Shown: in pieces, positions 1-12,031 of the stretch
Position numbering within the stretch: the stretch's first letter is position 1
Layout of the letters: each line of letters starts with the position of its first letter
NCBI GenBank assembly: GCA_019188255.1
Contig: JAETXT010000001.1
Location: 6,138,001-6,202,000, forward strand
Length of the DNA stretch: 64,000 nt
Source of the DNA: Verticillium longisporum
Lineage: Eukaryota; Ascomycota; Sordariomycetes; Glomerellales; Plectosphaerellaceae
Reading direction: 5' to 3'
The notes under the pieces: generated by a model
Database searches by the model: none
Seen by the model: the letters and a program-made list of their open reading frames with translations, nothing else
Told to the model about the DNA's origin: nothing
Program-made: the position numbers and the translations under genes

Positions 1-238
1 CTTGGACCTCAGACTAAAATGAATGCGAACGGGAATGAATAGCATCCCTCAACCCAGCAAGCAGCTGAGCAGGGTTCGTCCCCGGGTACATGGTAGACAC
101 TGGACCCCTAATTTGCGACGTCTCCATCACTGTGGCGAAGAATGTCAGCGACGACTGAGTAACAAGTAGACGATGGGATCGTCGAGGCACGCGGTGAACG
201 GTGAAGGCGACGCTGCCCCCCACTCCTCGTACTCACGA

Positions 239-301
239 CCAATCCACCGGCTCGTTGGACCACTCCACCGGCTCGCTGGAACAATCCACCGACTCGTTGG
301 A
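239..301. repeat. 21-bp tandem repeat, three copies
   Basis: Copies at 239-259, 260-280 and 281-301 share the core TCCACCGRCTCGYTGGA and differ at only a few positions. It is non-coding, and no function is visible. Confidence 0.85.
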
Positions 302-1024
302 CTATGAATAGTTAGCTCTCGCTACCTAACTAAGCGGGTGCCGCCGTTTTCGCGCGCCAAGGGAGACCCGAGGAAGGGCCTGTGCGCAGCCCTTTTTTCT
401 GTTCGTTCGCAAACAGCGAGCGCGACATGACACGAGGTCACAGGGCACGGCAGGGGGGAGCCTGTTTAACAGGTTTCTGTTCGGGGATACGAGGAGAGCG
501 CTCTGTTGCTCTCGTTCTCTCGTCCTGAGATGAGCTTATTCACCGGGGCCGAGGGAGACGCACAGGTCAAATGACGATGCGGTAGCAGCAGCGGTGGCAG
601 GGCCAGACGAAGAAAAGACGGACGCCCCGATCGGGCTGCTGAGGCGCCCCCCTTGCAGCATCGTGAGCACCCCTGCCTGCCCCCCTGGTCGGTCAGCCGA
701 GTGGTTGAGTGCTGCATCTCCATGTCGAGGTTCCTAGGCGAGCTGGTTGCTGATTCACATTCATTTTAGCAGTGAGCATCAACCTGCCCATGCTTGACGG
801 TTGGGCGACGCCGGCAGCAACAGCTCAGCTGCAAGCAGATGTCGTTGGGCTGTCGACGTCCCATGTCCACCCAAGCTGTCGGTGCTCAGGTCTGTCTGTT
901 GGTGCACACGCGGCAGAATACATGGTACGTCAGTCGGGCCACCATGTCAGGCACCAGGTACCGAATCGGGGCGCTCGTCCCTTGGGCTGCACAGCCGGGT
1001 GGATGGCGTGTCCGTGCCGCTGCG

Positions 1025-1039
1025 GTGTGTGTGTGTGTG
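1025..1039. repeat. Short GT microsatellite
   Basis: About seven GT units in non-coding sequence. Confidence 0.8.
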
Positions 1040-3529
1040 AGTGTGGTTGTCTGGGGGAAACCCGACACGGCTTCAACGGAAGAATATCGTCCCATTCAGG
1101 TGTCGCATCTTCATCGTGTGACAGCGGCCGTATTCGGAGAGGTCGGCGCAGTTCGCGGGATGGATGCATCGGAGGGGTGTGAGAGCACGATGGTATGATG
1201 CCGGTGGTGAATGGTGAAGGCGATGGTGAGTACATGGTAGTGAAGGTTAAGGGAAGGTAAAGTAGTTCACGATGCTAACCAGTGTTGGATGCCTGGTGCA
1301 TGCAGCCATCACGAACTTTGGCGGAGATGGCCACCCCCATGATCAATCAGATGCAGAAAAATCCAATAGCTGGAAAATCATACATACGACGGCCACATAA
1401 TCATGTCGTCATGACAAAAACTCCAGCATCCACGTGGTCCCTCCTGCTCCCCCCCCTGTACATGTACCATGTCCAGTATCTGCTCCCCCCTAGACTCCTC
1501 CCCCCAGGTGCCTTCTTTTTCCACCCCGCCCCGAAAGACACCTCTCGGCAGCTGGTCGCACTTTAACGACCCCCTGCACTTCTCGCCAATTCGCACCCAA
1601 CACAGGCTGTGCCAGGTTGCTACCCACCAGCGAACGGCACGATGCGAACCAGCCAAGACACCTCGAGAGGGGGCCCTGCCTGTACATGTACTGTACCTGC
1701 TTTCGTGCCTTGCATCAGCACACCAGCCCTGCCCACCTGGGCCATCTTTACGGAGCGTCCCCTCCAAAATGAGACGGCCGAACATCCACCTCACTGGCCG
1801 TGACAAAGATGCCACCGCCTTGGAAGATGCATGATAGCTACACACACGCTCTGTATGTGTCTTCATGACCCCTCCTTGGCGTCGCATCCTCGGCTTGTCG
1901 TCGAAATCCAACGGCAATCGCGGTGAGAACTCAAAAGTCCAAAACGAGCTTGGCAGACCCAATACAGAGAGAGAGGAGAAGCACATGGGCGTGCCAAGGA
2001 GGGAATAAAACGTCCAATCGCCTTCTTGGCACACACCAAACCATATCCCAAAGAGGAAACTCCACGGCGTCCCCAATCCCCCCTCTCTCTCTCTCTGCTC
2101 TCTGCACCCATCGCGCAGACCCAGAGGGAGACAGAGGGAAAAGGGCTCCCCAAAACGAAAGTGTCTTGGCGCCCGGCACGCTCGCTTCCCTCGGCCACCC
2201 GGGATCCGAACGACGAGAAAGTACTCGCCCGGGGATTTCCTCGCGCCTCGCACCTCGTCCAATGAATCATCAACCCTCTCCAGCCCGACAGGGTTTTGGG
2301 GGGTAAGGGGGGAAGGGGTGTTGAGTGAGTGAATACGTCAACGCCTCAAACCGATGTAAACCCATCACTTCGGACAGCCACCGATCCGAAATCTGGCCAT
2401 GGCGTTGAATCGAGGGTATATGGACAGGGGAGGTGGGGCAGAAGAAGCGGCCAGCTGATCAATAGGCGAGAAAAGATCGGGGGACGGAGGACATGGGGAA
2501 AGGAAAAAAAAGCAAAGACGGCCGCGAAAAGAAGAGAGAGACACTGTAGAGCTGAGAAGGGCGGCGTTGGGAGATTACAGTAAACCATGGTGCAGCAGAG
2601 CAGCACACCACAACTTGGCTCTGCTCTGCTTTGTAGGGTCAGGTGAGCTCCCCGTACCTGAGGGCGGGGGCCGTGCACGCAGAAGCACTTGCAGCAGCCT
2701 CGTGAATGATGCGCCGCTAGTCCATGGGCGCCCCGCCCCGCCGCCTTTTCGATTCCCGGCCGAGACGAGGTGGTGGGTAGGTAGCTACATGGTAGTCGAG
2801 TCGTGCGCTGGCGGCGAGGAGAGAGAGAGTGAGAGAAACTGTCGGTGAGGCCATCGTGAGATTGCGGTACACACTATCGAGAGGCATTTCTTCTCGCCAA
2901 CCCTTTTACCCCCGCCTCCACCTCCTCATCGTGCAAAACAAACTGTTTCAGCCCCCGCCTTCCCATATCCCCATGTCACGATGCAGAGCGGTGAGGAGAA
3001 AAGGTAGGTATGTAGAATAAGGTTTTCAATCTGAAGACCCTCGATGTGAATTCATCCAAGATGCCCAGCTCCACAGGAGTTTGCATCTCAGCTATCGGCC
3101 CCGCCCACCCTTCACGATGAAGGGGATAAACTAAATTACAAGAATTGTAGGGTTGTCCCGAGTATCGTCGCATTTCCTTTCCCGAAAACAGTTGCCTGCT
3201 TTTTGTGTGTGTAAGGGGGTGGTATCTCCCATCTCTAATATGATTGATGGGGGTTTGGTTCCCCTTCCATCCCTTTGTATCCCCCGAGCCCAGATAGTCC
3301 CAAAAAAAATAGAGTAAAGTGAAGAGTCGCCCGTTGACAAGACAAGGAAAATAAAACTCCGAAATGGGTATGTGTGTGAGGCCGTGAGAGAGACATGTGG
3401 AAATAGAATCGCTCCGGTCCGTTTGACTGATAATGAAAATGTGGTTGAGTAATCATGTTGTGTGTGGTGTAGTTTGTTGGCTCGTGTAATGGTGAGAATG
3501 AGTGTTGGGGTCGAGTGAATGAGGCTGCC

Positions 3530-4341
3530 TCAGAAAAGGCCACCGTCAGAGTGCCGGATGCCCTGCTCCTGGAAGACAATGCCTCTCCTCTTCCAGCCGC
3601 CGCGCTTGATGAAGTTCTCGACGGAATCCATCGTCTGGATGGGCGGCCGCCTGGGGTTGGACAGGGAGGCCTTGTGGCTGAAGTTGTGCCAGCTCTTGGC
3701 CTGGCGGACCTCGCGCTCTGCCGGTGCGACGAGCTCAAAGTCAGAAATGTCGACATCGTCATCGTCCTCGTCCTCCTCGTCATCCGACTCCTCAAAGACG
3801 CTGATCTGAGGGCTCTCGGCCATGTCGATCGACGCAATGGTCGACTCGGACCAGCGCGACCTTGCTTGCGGTGACGGTTGGGAGGCCGTGGCGTTCGCCA
3901 TGGCATCAAGCTGCTGACGTTCTTGGTGTTGAAGAAGGTTGAGCTTGTACATGAAGTAGTCATCGCCCTCGGGTTGGGCCTGCTGCCTCAACTCGTTTGT
4001 GGGCTGCATAGGTGTGGGCGAATCATCGGGAACGGATACCGTCTTGGAGGACGCCTCGGCGCGGATGTACTCCTCAATCACCTCCTCCTCGGAGCTGTTG
4101 TGGTGCTCCGGAAGAATGTAGGGTCGCTCGTCGAGCGGCAGTGGTGGTGCGATGAAGGTAGGGTGCATGCTGAGGGGTCAAAGTCAATGACCTGTGTTCT
4201 TCGGTGGCTACGCTTCGAGGCCGAAGATGTGAGAGAGCATGATGTGCATGTGGAAGAGGCGCTGGAGACCGAGTTGGAGAGGCTTGGCTTCCTCTGGTGG
4301 AAGATCTCGGCCGAGGGCCGTTGTGGTGATGAGGGCGACAT
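3530..4341 (-). CDS. Conserved-looking acidic protein of unknown function, frame broken near the N-terminus
   Basis: The main frame, 3530-4168, encodes 212 residues. It has an acidic run (EESDDEEDEDDDDVDISDFE) in the middle and a basic C-terminal motif, FIKRGGWKRRGIVF, about 20 residues from the end. The mix of S/T-rich, acidic and short conserved patches fits a natural protein; I do not recognise a named domain. A second frame, 4341 down to about 4165, starts with MSPSSPQRPSAEIFHQRKPS and reads like its N-terminus but is one base out of register. Either one base is missing near 4165-4180, or a weak 65-nt intron (donor GTCATT, acceptor ACGAG) joins RTQ to RPYILPEH. With the ATG at 4168 alone the protein would still be 212 residues. 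The gene stands alone between gene-free stretches of 3.5 and 5.7 kb. Confidence 0.6.
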
Positions 4342-4570
4342 GACGTAGATGTCGAGTACGTAGAGTCCCGTTGTCTTGGGACGGTTGCTATGATGTGTGT
4401 CTGGTGAGGTTATCGACGCATGTACATGTAGCTATGTCAAGGTCGTAGCGAATGTGAAGGGCGAGAACTGAGAAGATCTCACTGCCGGGGATAAGTGATA
4501 GATGGTGTATCAAATCTCTGAAGGTGACGGCAGGATGGCATACATATTAATAAAGCAGGCCTCATCGGAG

Positions 4571-4600
4571 CAGGACCAGGACCAGGACCAGGACCAGGAC
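4571..4600. repeat. Hexamer tandem repeat (CAGGAC)5
   Basis: Five perfect copies of CAGGAC in non-coding DNA. Confidence 0.9.
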
Positions 4601-7600
4601 CTGGCAGCCTGCCAGGCTTCCGCTCACACTGACGGCCCTGCCTTGCACGGCGGGTCCTTGAGCGGGGAAGAGGCTTGGAGGAGGCAAACTAGCAAGAGAG
4701 ACACCGAGCAGGGGAGGGTCCCTGATGATCGCGCTGCAAGGAGCCTAGCTCGAGAGATCCAAGGTTCAGCACAAGGACAGGGGGTGAAGCGAGGAATGCG
4801 GTGCCTTGCAGGGTGTGCATGGCACGTCAGCAGGAACAGAAACGGAAACAAGAACACGAGCGACTAGTACTCATCACGCACGCTACGCACTCCCTCCACC
4901 CACCCCACGAACGAGCCTGTCCAGCTGCGACGCCAGCTTTACCGGAAGGTCGGGCGCGCTAGATGTCTAGGAACGCCTTGGGCCGTGGCTCGGCGGTGTG
5001 TCTATTACTCACCGCCGCATCATGGGCGACGCTCGAGTTTGGCGGGCGGCCACTTGTAGCGTGTGAGTGGTCGAGAGGCCAAGTGAACTCAAAGGCCGAA
5101 GGCACAAGAGTGATGGCTCCTAGGACAGCCCACAACACCAGCCTGTTCCGAGAGGGTGGGTGGGTGGACATCGCCATGGCTCGCTCTGTTGCTGACGAGG
5201 CTCGCCCTTACCACCACGTAAGGCAACTTGACTGATGACTTTTGCTTGGAGATGCACACCCGATGCGAAGGTGTGACACCACGAGCCAGAGAGAGAGAGA
5301 CAGACTGGCCAACCGCGTTGCCGCAAGAGGTTGAGTCAGTTGTCCGGAGGCTACAGAGCAGAGCCGGGCGATAGAGCTGGGCAAAATGCCAGGTCCGTCA
5401 GCTGGTTCGACGAGCCAATCCTCGTACCCAAGAGCCGGATCCGGCCAAAGTGGTGTGAGGACGCGACAGAGCGACAGGGCGACGGCAGGGCCGGCTCCAG
5501 CATCGTGATGAATGCTCTTATTTTTTCCTGCTCCCCACCTTTGAGTCCTCTTCCGCGAAGGGTTTGTCTCTAGACTATGAGTTAGCCTTGGGACGATTTC
5601 TGGCGTCCAAGCGTTCAGGTCTACTGCTAAGGGGCCGAAGACAAGTGCAAATCCAAAATCAGACATGGCGGGAGTCTGGTATGGTTTGTGCCTGGTCTCG
5701 ACTGGCCTCGACAGGGCCGGTCGCTCGCTGGCCGCCTGCCCGCACGCCCAGCGTTCAGACATGTCTCATACGTCATGTTCGTCGGAAGGTCGAGAAGAGG
5801 CCATTCGGGCTTTCGGGCAGGGTGAGCCTCGTTCTGGTGACAAAGGGGGAAAACTGTAGCGAGTCGGTCGCGATCGCGATGGAGAGTCTGTTTCACAGCT
5901 GAAGGAATCATGTATGGCCCAGACGCGTCAGTGTGTGTTGTTCTCATCAGTCGCCCAAAAGGACGAGCTGGACAGGCTGGTCCTGTTCGAAACATGGAAG
6001 AAATATGTGGATAGCAGCAAGAAACGTGCGAGTGACGGCGGTAGGGACACTTCTCGGCAAGGCAAGGCAAGGATTCGGACAGATCCAACCAGATCGCTCC
6101 ATGGAGTGGACGAGGCTGCGACGCAGGGTTTCACACCACAGTCTGTTAAGCGATGTGAGAGGTTTGTTCACGAGAGACGACGGCGCAGCAGATCTGCTGA
6201 TCACCTGGCGGTGATTCAGAGGGTCTGACAAGCTCGCAGTCTGCAGGCTGCAGGCTGTACATGGTAGGCTGCAGACCACCTACTGTGAGGAGGGATGGTA
6301 ATGCTGCTGATGATGCACCCAAGGCCAGTACGTGTCGATGAAGTGAGGGGGGTGTACAATTGATTGGATTGGTGGTGATGAGTTGGTAGTGTCGATCTGG
6401 TCCTGCAGAGTTGAGGAGTGCAGCAGCCTGGTGGAGATCCAGGCCCAGACGGTGAAGACAGACAGGCACGATCGCCCCTAAGGCGCCTGTGGCTTCAGGG
6501 CGGTCTGCGCTGCATATACCGCTAAAGGAACGCAACGTGGGAGCGGTCCAGCGTCCATCACCGCCAAGGCTGCATCCCCCGCACGCTGGGCATGCTACAT
6601 GTAGGATGCTCCGATGCCAGGATGCTAGGATGCTAGTGTGCTAGCCCCCCAAAGTGACTGCAAGCCACACCAGCCACATCAGGGCCCGGCAGGGGGGAAA
6701 ACAACGCCGTTCTTGTCCGCCGTGACCACCATCGCTACTCGTCACATTCGGACTCCCAGTAGTGTTTCCCCCTTCCACACCTCAGCTCATCGGTCTGTCC
6801 GTCCTCAGCCCATCGGTTCCGTCCGCCCTTTGTCCCTGAAAATCCAATATCGGCTGCGAGCACTTGAGCTTCAACGCCATCGGGACACGCCCACCTGCCA
6901 GATGCGCCCAGGCCAGGCCAGACTTGGGTAGCGAGCCGTCTCTGGCTGAGGTGAGGTGAGATCCGGGTGGAGAGTCGTGAGGTGTCACCACCAGCCTCAA
7001 CCGCTTGCGGCTGCTCATCCATCTCCATCCAAGACAAGCGAGAGACCATCGGTCAGCCAGCACCATCAGCGCCCCCACCCCTGCCCCCTCCCTCTCACCC
7101 TCTGCCCTTGCCCATCTGACCCATCAACCCATTCCCGTCGACGCCATACTTCACAGCAGCGTGAAATTCTTGCCGTCAATTCCAGGTACAGGCACAGGTC
7201 ACTTCGGGCTTGGCGGCCATCCCCTTGACTAAGTCGTTGTCTTGATCTTCATCTTCAACCTTCCTTTGACCCCATTTCGAGTCATGATCCATGGCCCGCG
7301 CCGACACCACGGAGCGGAAGCAGGCAAACTGGGCAGATAAAGCCAGGAAGAGCTTTTGCCGCCGGGCATAGCATGGCTGCTACCGGCCTCGCGTCTTCCG
7401 TGCGGCAAGAGATCGTCGTCGGTTTGTGCGGTCACCCTGGGAATAGACTCCTCCTTTCGCTGTCTGGCATTTCAGGGGTTCTTTTTCGCCTCCTCCCATG
7501 CATCATCATCGCGAATCTGTCCTCTTCTTGGCAGAGCCCCCTCTTTCTCATGATGCGCCACCAAATCGCATCGTGGTTCTCTCCTGCCAGATATGGGAAA

Positions 7601-7691
7601 CCAAATGACGGTCCTTCATCCTCACCGCCGGCAGTGAAGGAGCAAGCCACAAGCAAAGAAAGAAAGGATAAAAAATTGATTGAGAGAACTG

Positions 7692-7718
7692 GTGTGTGTG
7701 TGTGTGTGTGTGTGTGTG
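7692..7718. repeat. GT microsatellite
   Basis: An uninterrupted GT run of about 27 bases in non-coding DNA. Confidence 0.95.
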
Positions 7719-10028
7719 CTCGGCCTTCAATCAGCCGGTTCAATTGTCCAGTAAAAAGAATCGCTTGATGGTCTTCAGGACACAGAGTACGAGACATGCG
7801 TCCCGATCGAAGCAATCATCGGTTCAAGTTCGTCGTTGCACGAAAACCGACTATCCGGGACCCCAGCCGCCGACGACCAAGACATCCAAGAAGAATGGAA
7901 AAAGGAAGAAAATAGTCCAATTCGCATGGGATTTTCTGCCCAAAGCATGGCACTTGACGAGGGGGCCATTTGGCAAGCCCATCGTCAGCCTCAGCTAGTC
8001 CATTGCTTAGCTTCAGCTCTCCTCCCCTTCGGTAATCTGATGCGAGCTATCGATCTCGGATCCGTTCGCTGGGGACGATATTTTGCTTCTTCCTCTCTCT
8101 TGCACTCCATAGGATTGTCTGTCCTGGGATTCTCATCTCGGCATGTTCTTTTCTTCATCCCACTCCTCCTAATCTCGCAGCTTTCGCTCCTGATTGAAGA
8201 TCCCGATCGACGCATGCACACACACACACTGATGGCCAGCAGTTGTGTTCGTGTGACCCTAGCTTGAGACAGGAATCCTTGCCGACCATTCCCATTGGCC
8301 CCGAGCTTGGTGCCCATCTTCTGCTCAAGGCTATTGTCTACGCGGCTTCGTGTCAGATAATCATCAGACAAAGCCCACCTCGATCAGACATCCAGTCATG
8401 CCTTACCGTCCAGTAGCTGCTAAATCAAGCTAGGTATCACTGCACCATGTGCGTGAGGGGGTCTTGTTTGGCAGGTTCTAATCATGATACCGTACCTATG
8501 ATGTAATGGAGGTGAAGAAACAAAAATACAGTCCTCTCTCCCTGCGTTGGGCTGCCTGCTTGGTTCCGAGCGAAAGGCCCAACCGCTTGATTGATGATAG
8601 CCTCGAAGCCGTGCTGAATTCTCCATCTCGATCCCATCACCGATCACCTCATGCAGTCGAGACGATCAGACGCTGGCAGCTGTTTGCCCTTTTTGGGGGG
8701 TGTTCTTTTCATCCGATGGTCGCCTTGACTGCTCGGGGCACCTGACGTATGCTGCATGTCAAGGTCGAAACACCCGAGACTCCAACTGCTAGGGACGCAG
8801 CCATGTTCCCATGAGACATATCACACGTGGAGGACGAAGACAGAACAAGACTCTAACATGACGCTGACGATGAACACTGCCTCAAAGACGCATCCTGGCT
8901 CAGGAGTAGGAACGATCGTGATGGAATGTAGACCCCGTGCTGTTTTGAACATCTTTCTATTCCGAGCCGTTACAGATGTCTTCCGCGACACGCGCACACA
9001 AAGGAACCCCTTTCCCTCGCTCATTTGCATTCCTTGCGATTCGCCCCCGTGTAACTTCTCCCATTGCCCAACGCCTTCGCCCCTCCTCCACTAGAGTGTA
9101 CCTTTTACCCGACCAGCACCACGAATGATCCCCCCCTCTTCCCTAAGGACGTTTTTTTTTTCTTGAAAGTGATCGACAACGAGATCCGCGGGACTGTCTC
9201 TCCCTGGCCACCTGCTGGTCACTGCTTCGTACGTGAAGTTTTGGCCGTGGGGTATATTCTCAAACGGCCACGCGCCCGGGATGACGTCGAAGGCTGCCGT
9301 CCCACACCCCTCTCCCTTCCCAGCGTGCCAGAGCACGCCCCAAGTATCGACGGGCGCAAGCGTGAAGCTGTCGTGAGGAGAAGAGGGTGTCCTGGTGTAA
9401 ACGACTTGTTTGTTTCTGGGAGCATTGACGGTGGAAGCGCGCGGTGTGAACATCCGCCTGTCGCACAAGCGTCGACGGGCTCGCGGGAAGTCTTGGCGGG
9501 CCGAGAGCACGGATGAATGGGAGTGGGCGCAGCGCAGGTCCTGCCAAAAGTGTGTGTCGGACCACACTTCCTTCGAAATCGGACCGGGTCATGACTTCCT
9601 GTTGGGTGCCCGAATTTTCTCCTAGCCTTCCGGCGCGATGAGGGCCGGCGAGCGGCCGTGATAGATGCAAAGGAATATTTGGTCCGTTCGTGTTCGGGAT
9701 GTGTCGTTGTTTCGTCCGTAGATGCCGGTTCCCTGTCGGCGCGTGGTGGACTCCCCACACACCACAGTAGGAGAGGTGAAACCAAACAGTAGATCGCGGT
9801 GAAGCGATCGGCCCCCGACGTTACTGTATGCTGGGCAAGGGGGGTGTGGTAAGTGATCCGCCTGGCGTCGCGTGTCTTTTTTTTTTTCTGGTGTGTTGAC
9901 AGATCGTCCCTCTTCCCCCCCCCCCCCCGTGTGTCGGCAGTACTCCCGAGATATGCAAAGAACCCCTGATTCATATCGCTCGATCGTGACGCTCTCATTT
10001 TCTGCTCCTGCATCGACTACTAGCTGGT

Positions 10029-10445
10029 CTACTCGCCAATGATGCCATCGTGCTCGCCAGGGAGGCGCTTGACGCGCTTCTGCTCCCAGTTGTCAATATC
10101 CTTTGCCTGGAGACGCTGTTCCTCGTTCGTTAGCTTTCTTCTTCTCCCTGATATCTGAAAGACCAAGACTGGGCTACGCACGTAGTACTCTTCGCGCATG
10201 TCGACCCGGCGAGCGCTCTTGCGAAGGCCGAGTTCCTCCTCCTTGGTCAGTTGGCGGACCTTGCGATCGTGCTTCTCGTAACGGATGGCCGTGGCGGGAG
10301 TCAGGACGAATGAGCCGGCGACCATGATGGCTATGAAGGGGAGCCCAAAGACGAGGAACGGCCGGCGGGCGAGCTGGGATCGGTACTTGGCAGCGATGCT
10401 GTTGGCGTCGGACGCCGGGACGAAGCGCTTGCTGCCAAAGGCCAT
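10029..10445 (-). CDS. COX16: Cytochrome c oxidase assembly protein Cox16
   Basis: Cox16 is a small inner-membrane protein of mitochondria needed to assemble cytochrome c oxidase. The gene has two exons, 10182-10445 and 10029-10115. The 66-nt intron (10116-10181) has donor GTGCGT, branch CTAAC and acceptor CAG. Its length is a multiple of three, so it reads through without a stop, but its translation is foreign to the family. The spliced product is 116 residues, the usual size. It starts MAFGSKRF, has one membrane segment at about residues 28-52 (PFLVFGLPFIAIMVAG), then a charged matrix or intermembrane tail containing REEYY, then LQAKDIDNWEQKRVKRLPGE, the conserved C-terminal signature. The start is the first in-frame ATG. 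Confidence 0.9.
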   Translation of the reverse strand: MAFGSKRFVPASDANSIAAKYRSQLARRPFLVFGLPFIAIMVAGSFVLTPATAIRYEKHDRKVRQLTKEEELGLRKSARRVDMREEYYVRSPVLVFQISGRRRKLTNEEQRLQAKDIDNWEQKRVKRLPGEHDGIIGE

Positions 10446-11645
10446 GGCAGGCAGCGGTGCTTGCGAGTGTCGCGGAAAAGAGATGAAAGGGTTTCAATCG
10501 GAATGGTAGTTGATGCCTCAACTGTCACCGGTGTAGCAGTTTGAAGGTGGATAAGGTGGGCTACGTTGTATGCGCAGATGGTTTCGTTACTGGTGATGTC
10601 GATGAAAGCTTAGGTTTGTCGAAAGTTTCCGCCAAATGGATGGAGCTAGTTTGTGCTGATTCGTAGGGACCCACACAAGCTCAGGAAAGAGCGTGGGATT
10701 TTGTGCTACATAGTCAACCAGCACTGTGCTCTGACCAGCCATCTGCCGAAATCTCGTACGAAAGCGGCAACACATGGTGCATGCTGCCGCTGTAAGCACA
10801 GTGCGACTGCCGTCCACCCCAACGAACCTGTGAGGGCCCGCAACCTTCAATACATTGCAGTTGCTCGCTCATCGGGAGGCCCTTTGGATGCTCAGAGTTC
10901 AGAAGCACATTGGCATTAGATCATGATTGATGGAACTACTGCAAGACGAGGCCGTCAGGGTGCAGTTGACGTTTCGTCACTCATGGAGCCCTGAAAACCA
11001 GCTCCAGTTATTCAGGACAACAACAGCCAAGCAACTTCCAGATCTACTGGATGCCGTCGCAACGCGGCGAACGTAACCGCTGCAAACATTGTTTATCAAA
11101 TCAGAATGGCCCAGCTACCTACCGTGTGCGTCAGCCTGTCCGCGCAAGCTTCGCTCTGACCCCTTGCCCTCCGTGCCGGCCCCGGCGCTGCTGTCCAGGC
11201 GCCGTTCGGAGCTAGCGACCCCATCGTCTCGGCCTTTCTGCGCCGATGACCTGCTTGCGGATGTCAGCAGCGATGGGAGCGGGGTCAAGGCAAGGTCTGG
11301 AACCGGGTCTATCTTGGAAGCCAGACCGGACACCGTATGGATGATTGAGTTGTCATCGGTGTGCCTTCTGTCGTGGAGACGCGTTGGAAAGTATCTTTCC
11401 CCGATAGATATGCGGGCGTCATAGGAGCACCGCCAATAAAGAGTCGTTTCAGATCGGTTGAGGTGCGTATCACTGGGAACCTTGCAGATCCGCGATCGTT
11501 GTGTATCTAGTGTGTGTGTGTGTGTGTGTGTGACGTGCTTATCTTCCTTGCCATAAGAAGATGATATATCAGTGGTGCGTCAACGTTGACGTTGTTCGAA
11601 GAATCACTCTCCCAACAATGTGACTTCCAGAATCAGATTCCGAAA
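10446..11645. other. Intergenic, upstream of COX16
   Basis: No gene is supported. An open plus frame at 11089-11424 has ordinary composition but no recognisable motif or splice partner. A (TG)11 tract lies at 11511-11532. Confidence 0.5.
11511..11532. repeat. TG microsatellite
   Basis: Eleven uninterrupted TG units. Confidence 0.95.
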
Positions 11646-12031
11646 ATGTCTGTCTACTGCTCCAACTTTTACGTATGTCTGAGAAAACTTGGCAGTGGGC
11701 AAACCAACGCTTACCGCTACGACAGGGATCAATCCAGTGCCGCAACTTTGCGACTCGGTTCGGAGACCGATGTGGTTTTTGCAAGGTTGGCATCCGCCCT
11801 TGCCTTCACGTCAGATAGACGTAGATACTGACTAGCTTTTTACAGGTTCACGAGCGAGGTAGACCCATCAAGGAGGGCAAGTTGCCCAATGCTCCAACCG
11901 CCTGGGAGCCATGCAGTCCGACAATCGAAGAGGAAGAAGATGAAGACGACAAGACTACCAGCGGCTCAACACTGTGTGCTTCAACAGGAAGCTCAACAAG
12001 CGAGACGCGATCACGGCAGAACTCGACATGA
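11646..12031 (+). CDS. Small acidic protein, two exons, unknown function
   Basis: Exon 1 (11646-11672) encodes MSVYCSNFY. A 173-nt intron with donor GTATGT, branch TACTGACT and acceptor TTTTTACAG leads to exon 2 (11846-12031), in frame. The product is about 70 residues: VHERGRPIKEGKLPNAPTAW, then a Glu/Asp run, then an S/T-rich tail ending RSRQNST. Strong splice signals, frame agreement and protein-like composition support it. An extra upstream exon is possible, because the frame stays open upstream of the ATG (QCDFQNQIPK). No family is recognised. It could also be a fragment of a longer gene. Confidence 0.45.

Larger units (their letters stand above)
1..3529. other. Gene-poor region, no supported gene
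   Basis: No stretch here combines good splice signals with protein-like composition. The longest open frame (minus, 1378-2262) is rich in Arg, Gly, Trp and Cys and looks accidental. The region holds a 21-bp tandem repeat, a short GT tract, and several copies of the words TACATGGTA and TACATGTA. The right end probably includes the 3' UTR of the minus-strand gene that ends at 3530. Confidence 0.6.
4342..10028. other. Long gene-free region (5.7 kb)
   Basis: No convincing exon was found on either strand. Open frames here have biased, low-complexity translations. The region holds simple repeats (CAGGAC x5, a GT tract at 7692), a poly-T tract near 9881, a C14 run near 9914, and the words TACATGTA and TACATGGTA at 4423, 6258 and 6596. 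It lies upstream of the minus gene at 3530-4341 and downstream of COX16, so it may be an extended promoter, a non-coding RNA locus, or simply spacer. Confidence 0.5.

Noticed and set aside
1378..2262. 294-codon open frame, minus strand
   Set aside because: Composition is dominated by Arg, Gly, Trp and Cys, with no motif and no splice signals. It looks like a chance frame in GC-rich non-coding DNA.
4166..4189. 22-nt GT...AG gap in the first gene
   Set aside because: Too short, and it does not restore the downstream frame.
5208..5762. 184-codon open frame, minus strand
   Set aside because: Low-complexity SLSLSLW-type translation, no recognisable domain.
9219..10013. 264-codon open frame, minus strand
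   Set aside because: Translation rich in Arg/Thr/His with runs from homopolymers (KKKKKT, GGGG); overlapping frames are equally open.
11089..11424. 111-codon open frame, plus strand
   Set aside because: Natural-looking in parts, but no homology, start context or splice partner; the antisense frame is also open.
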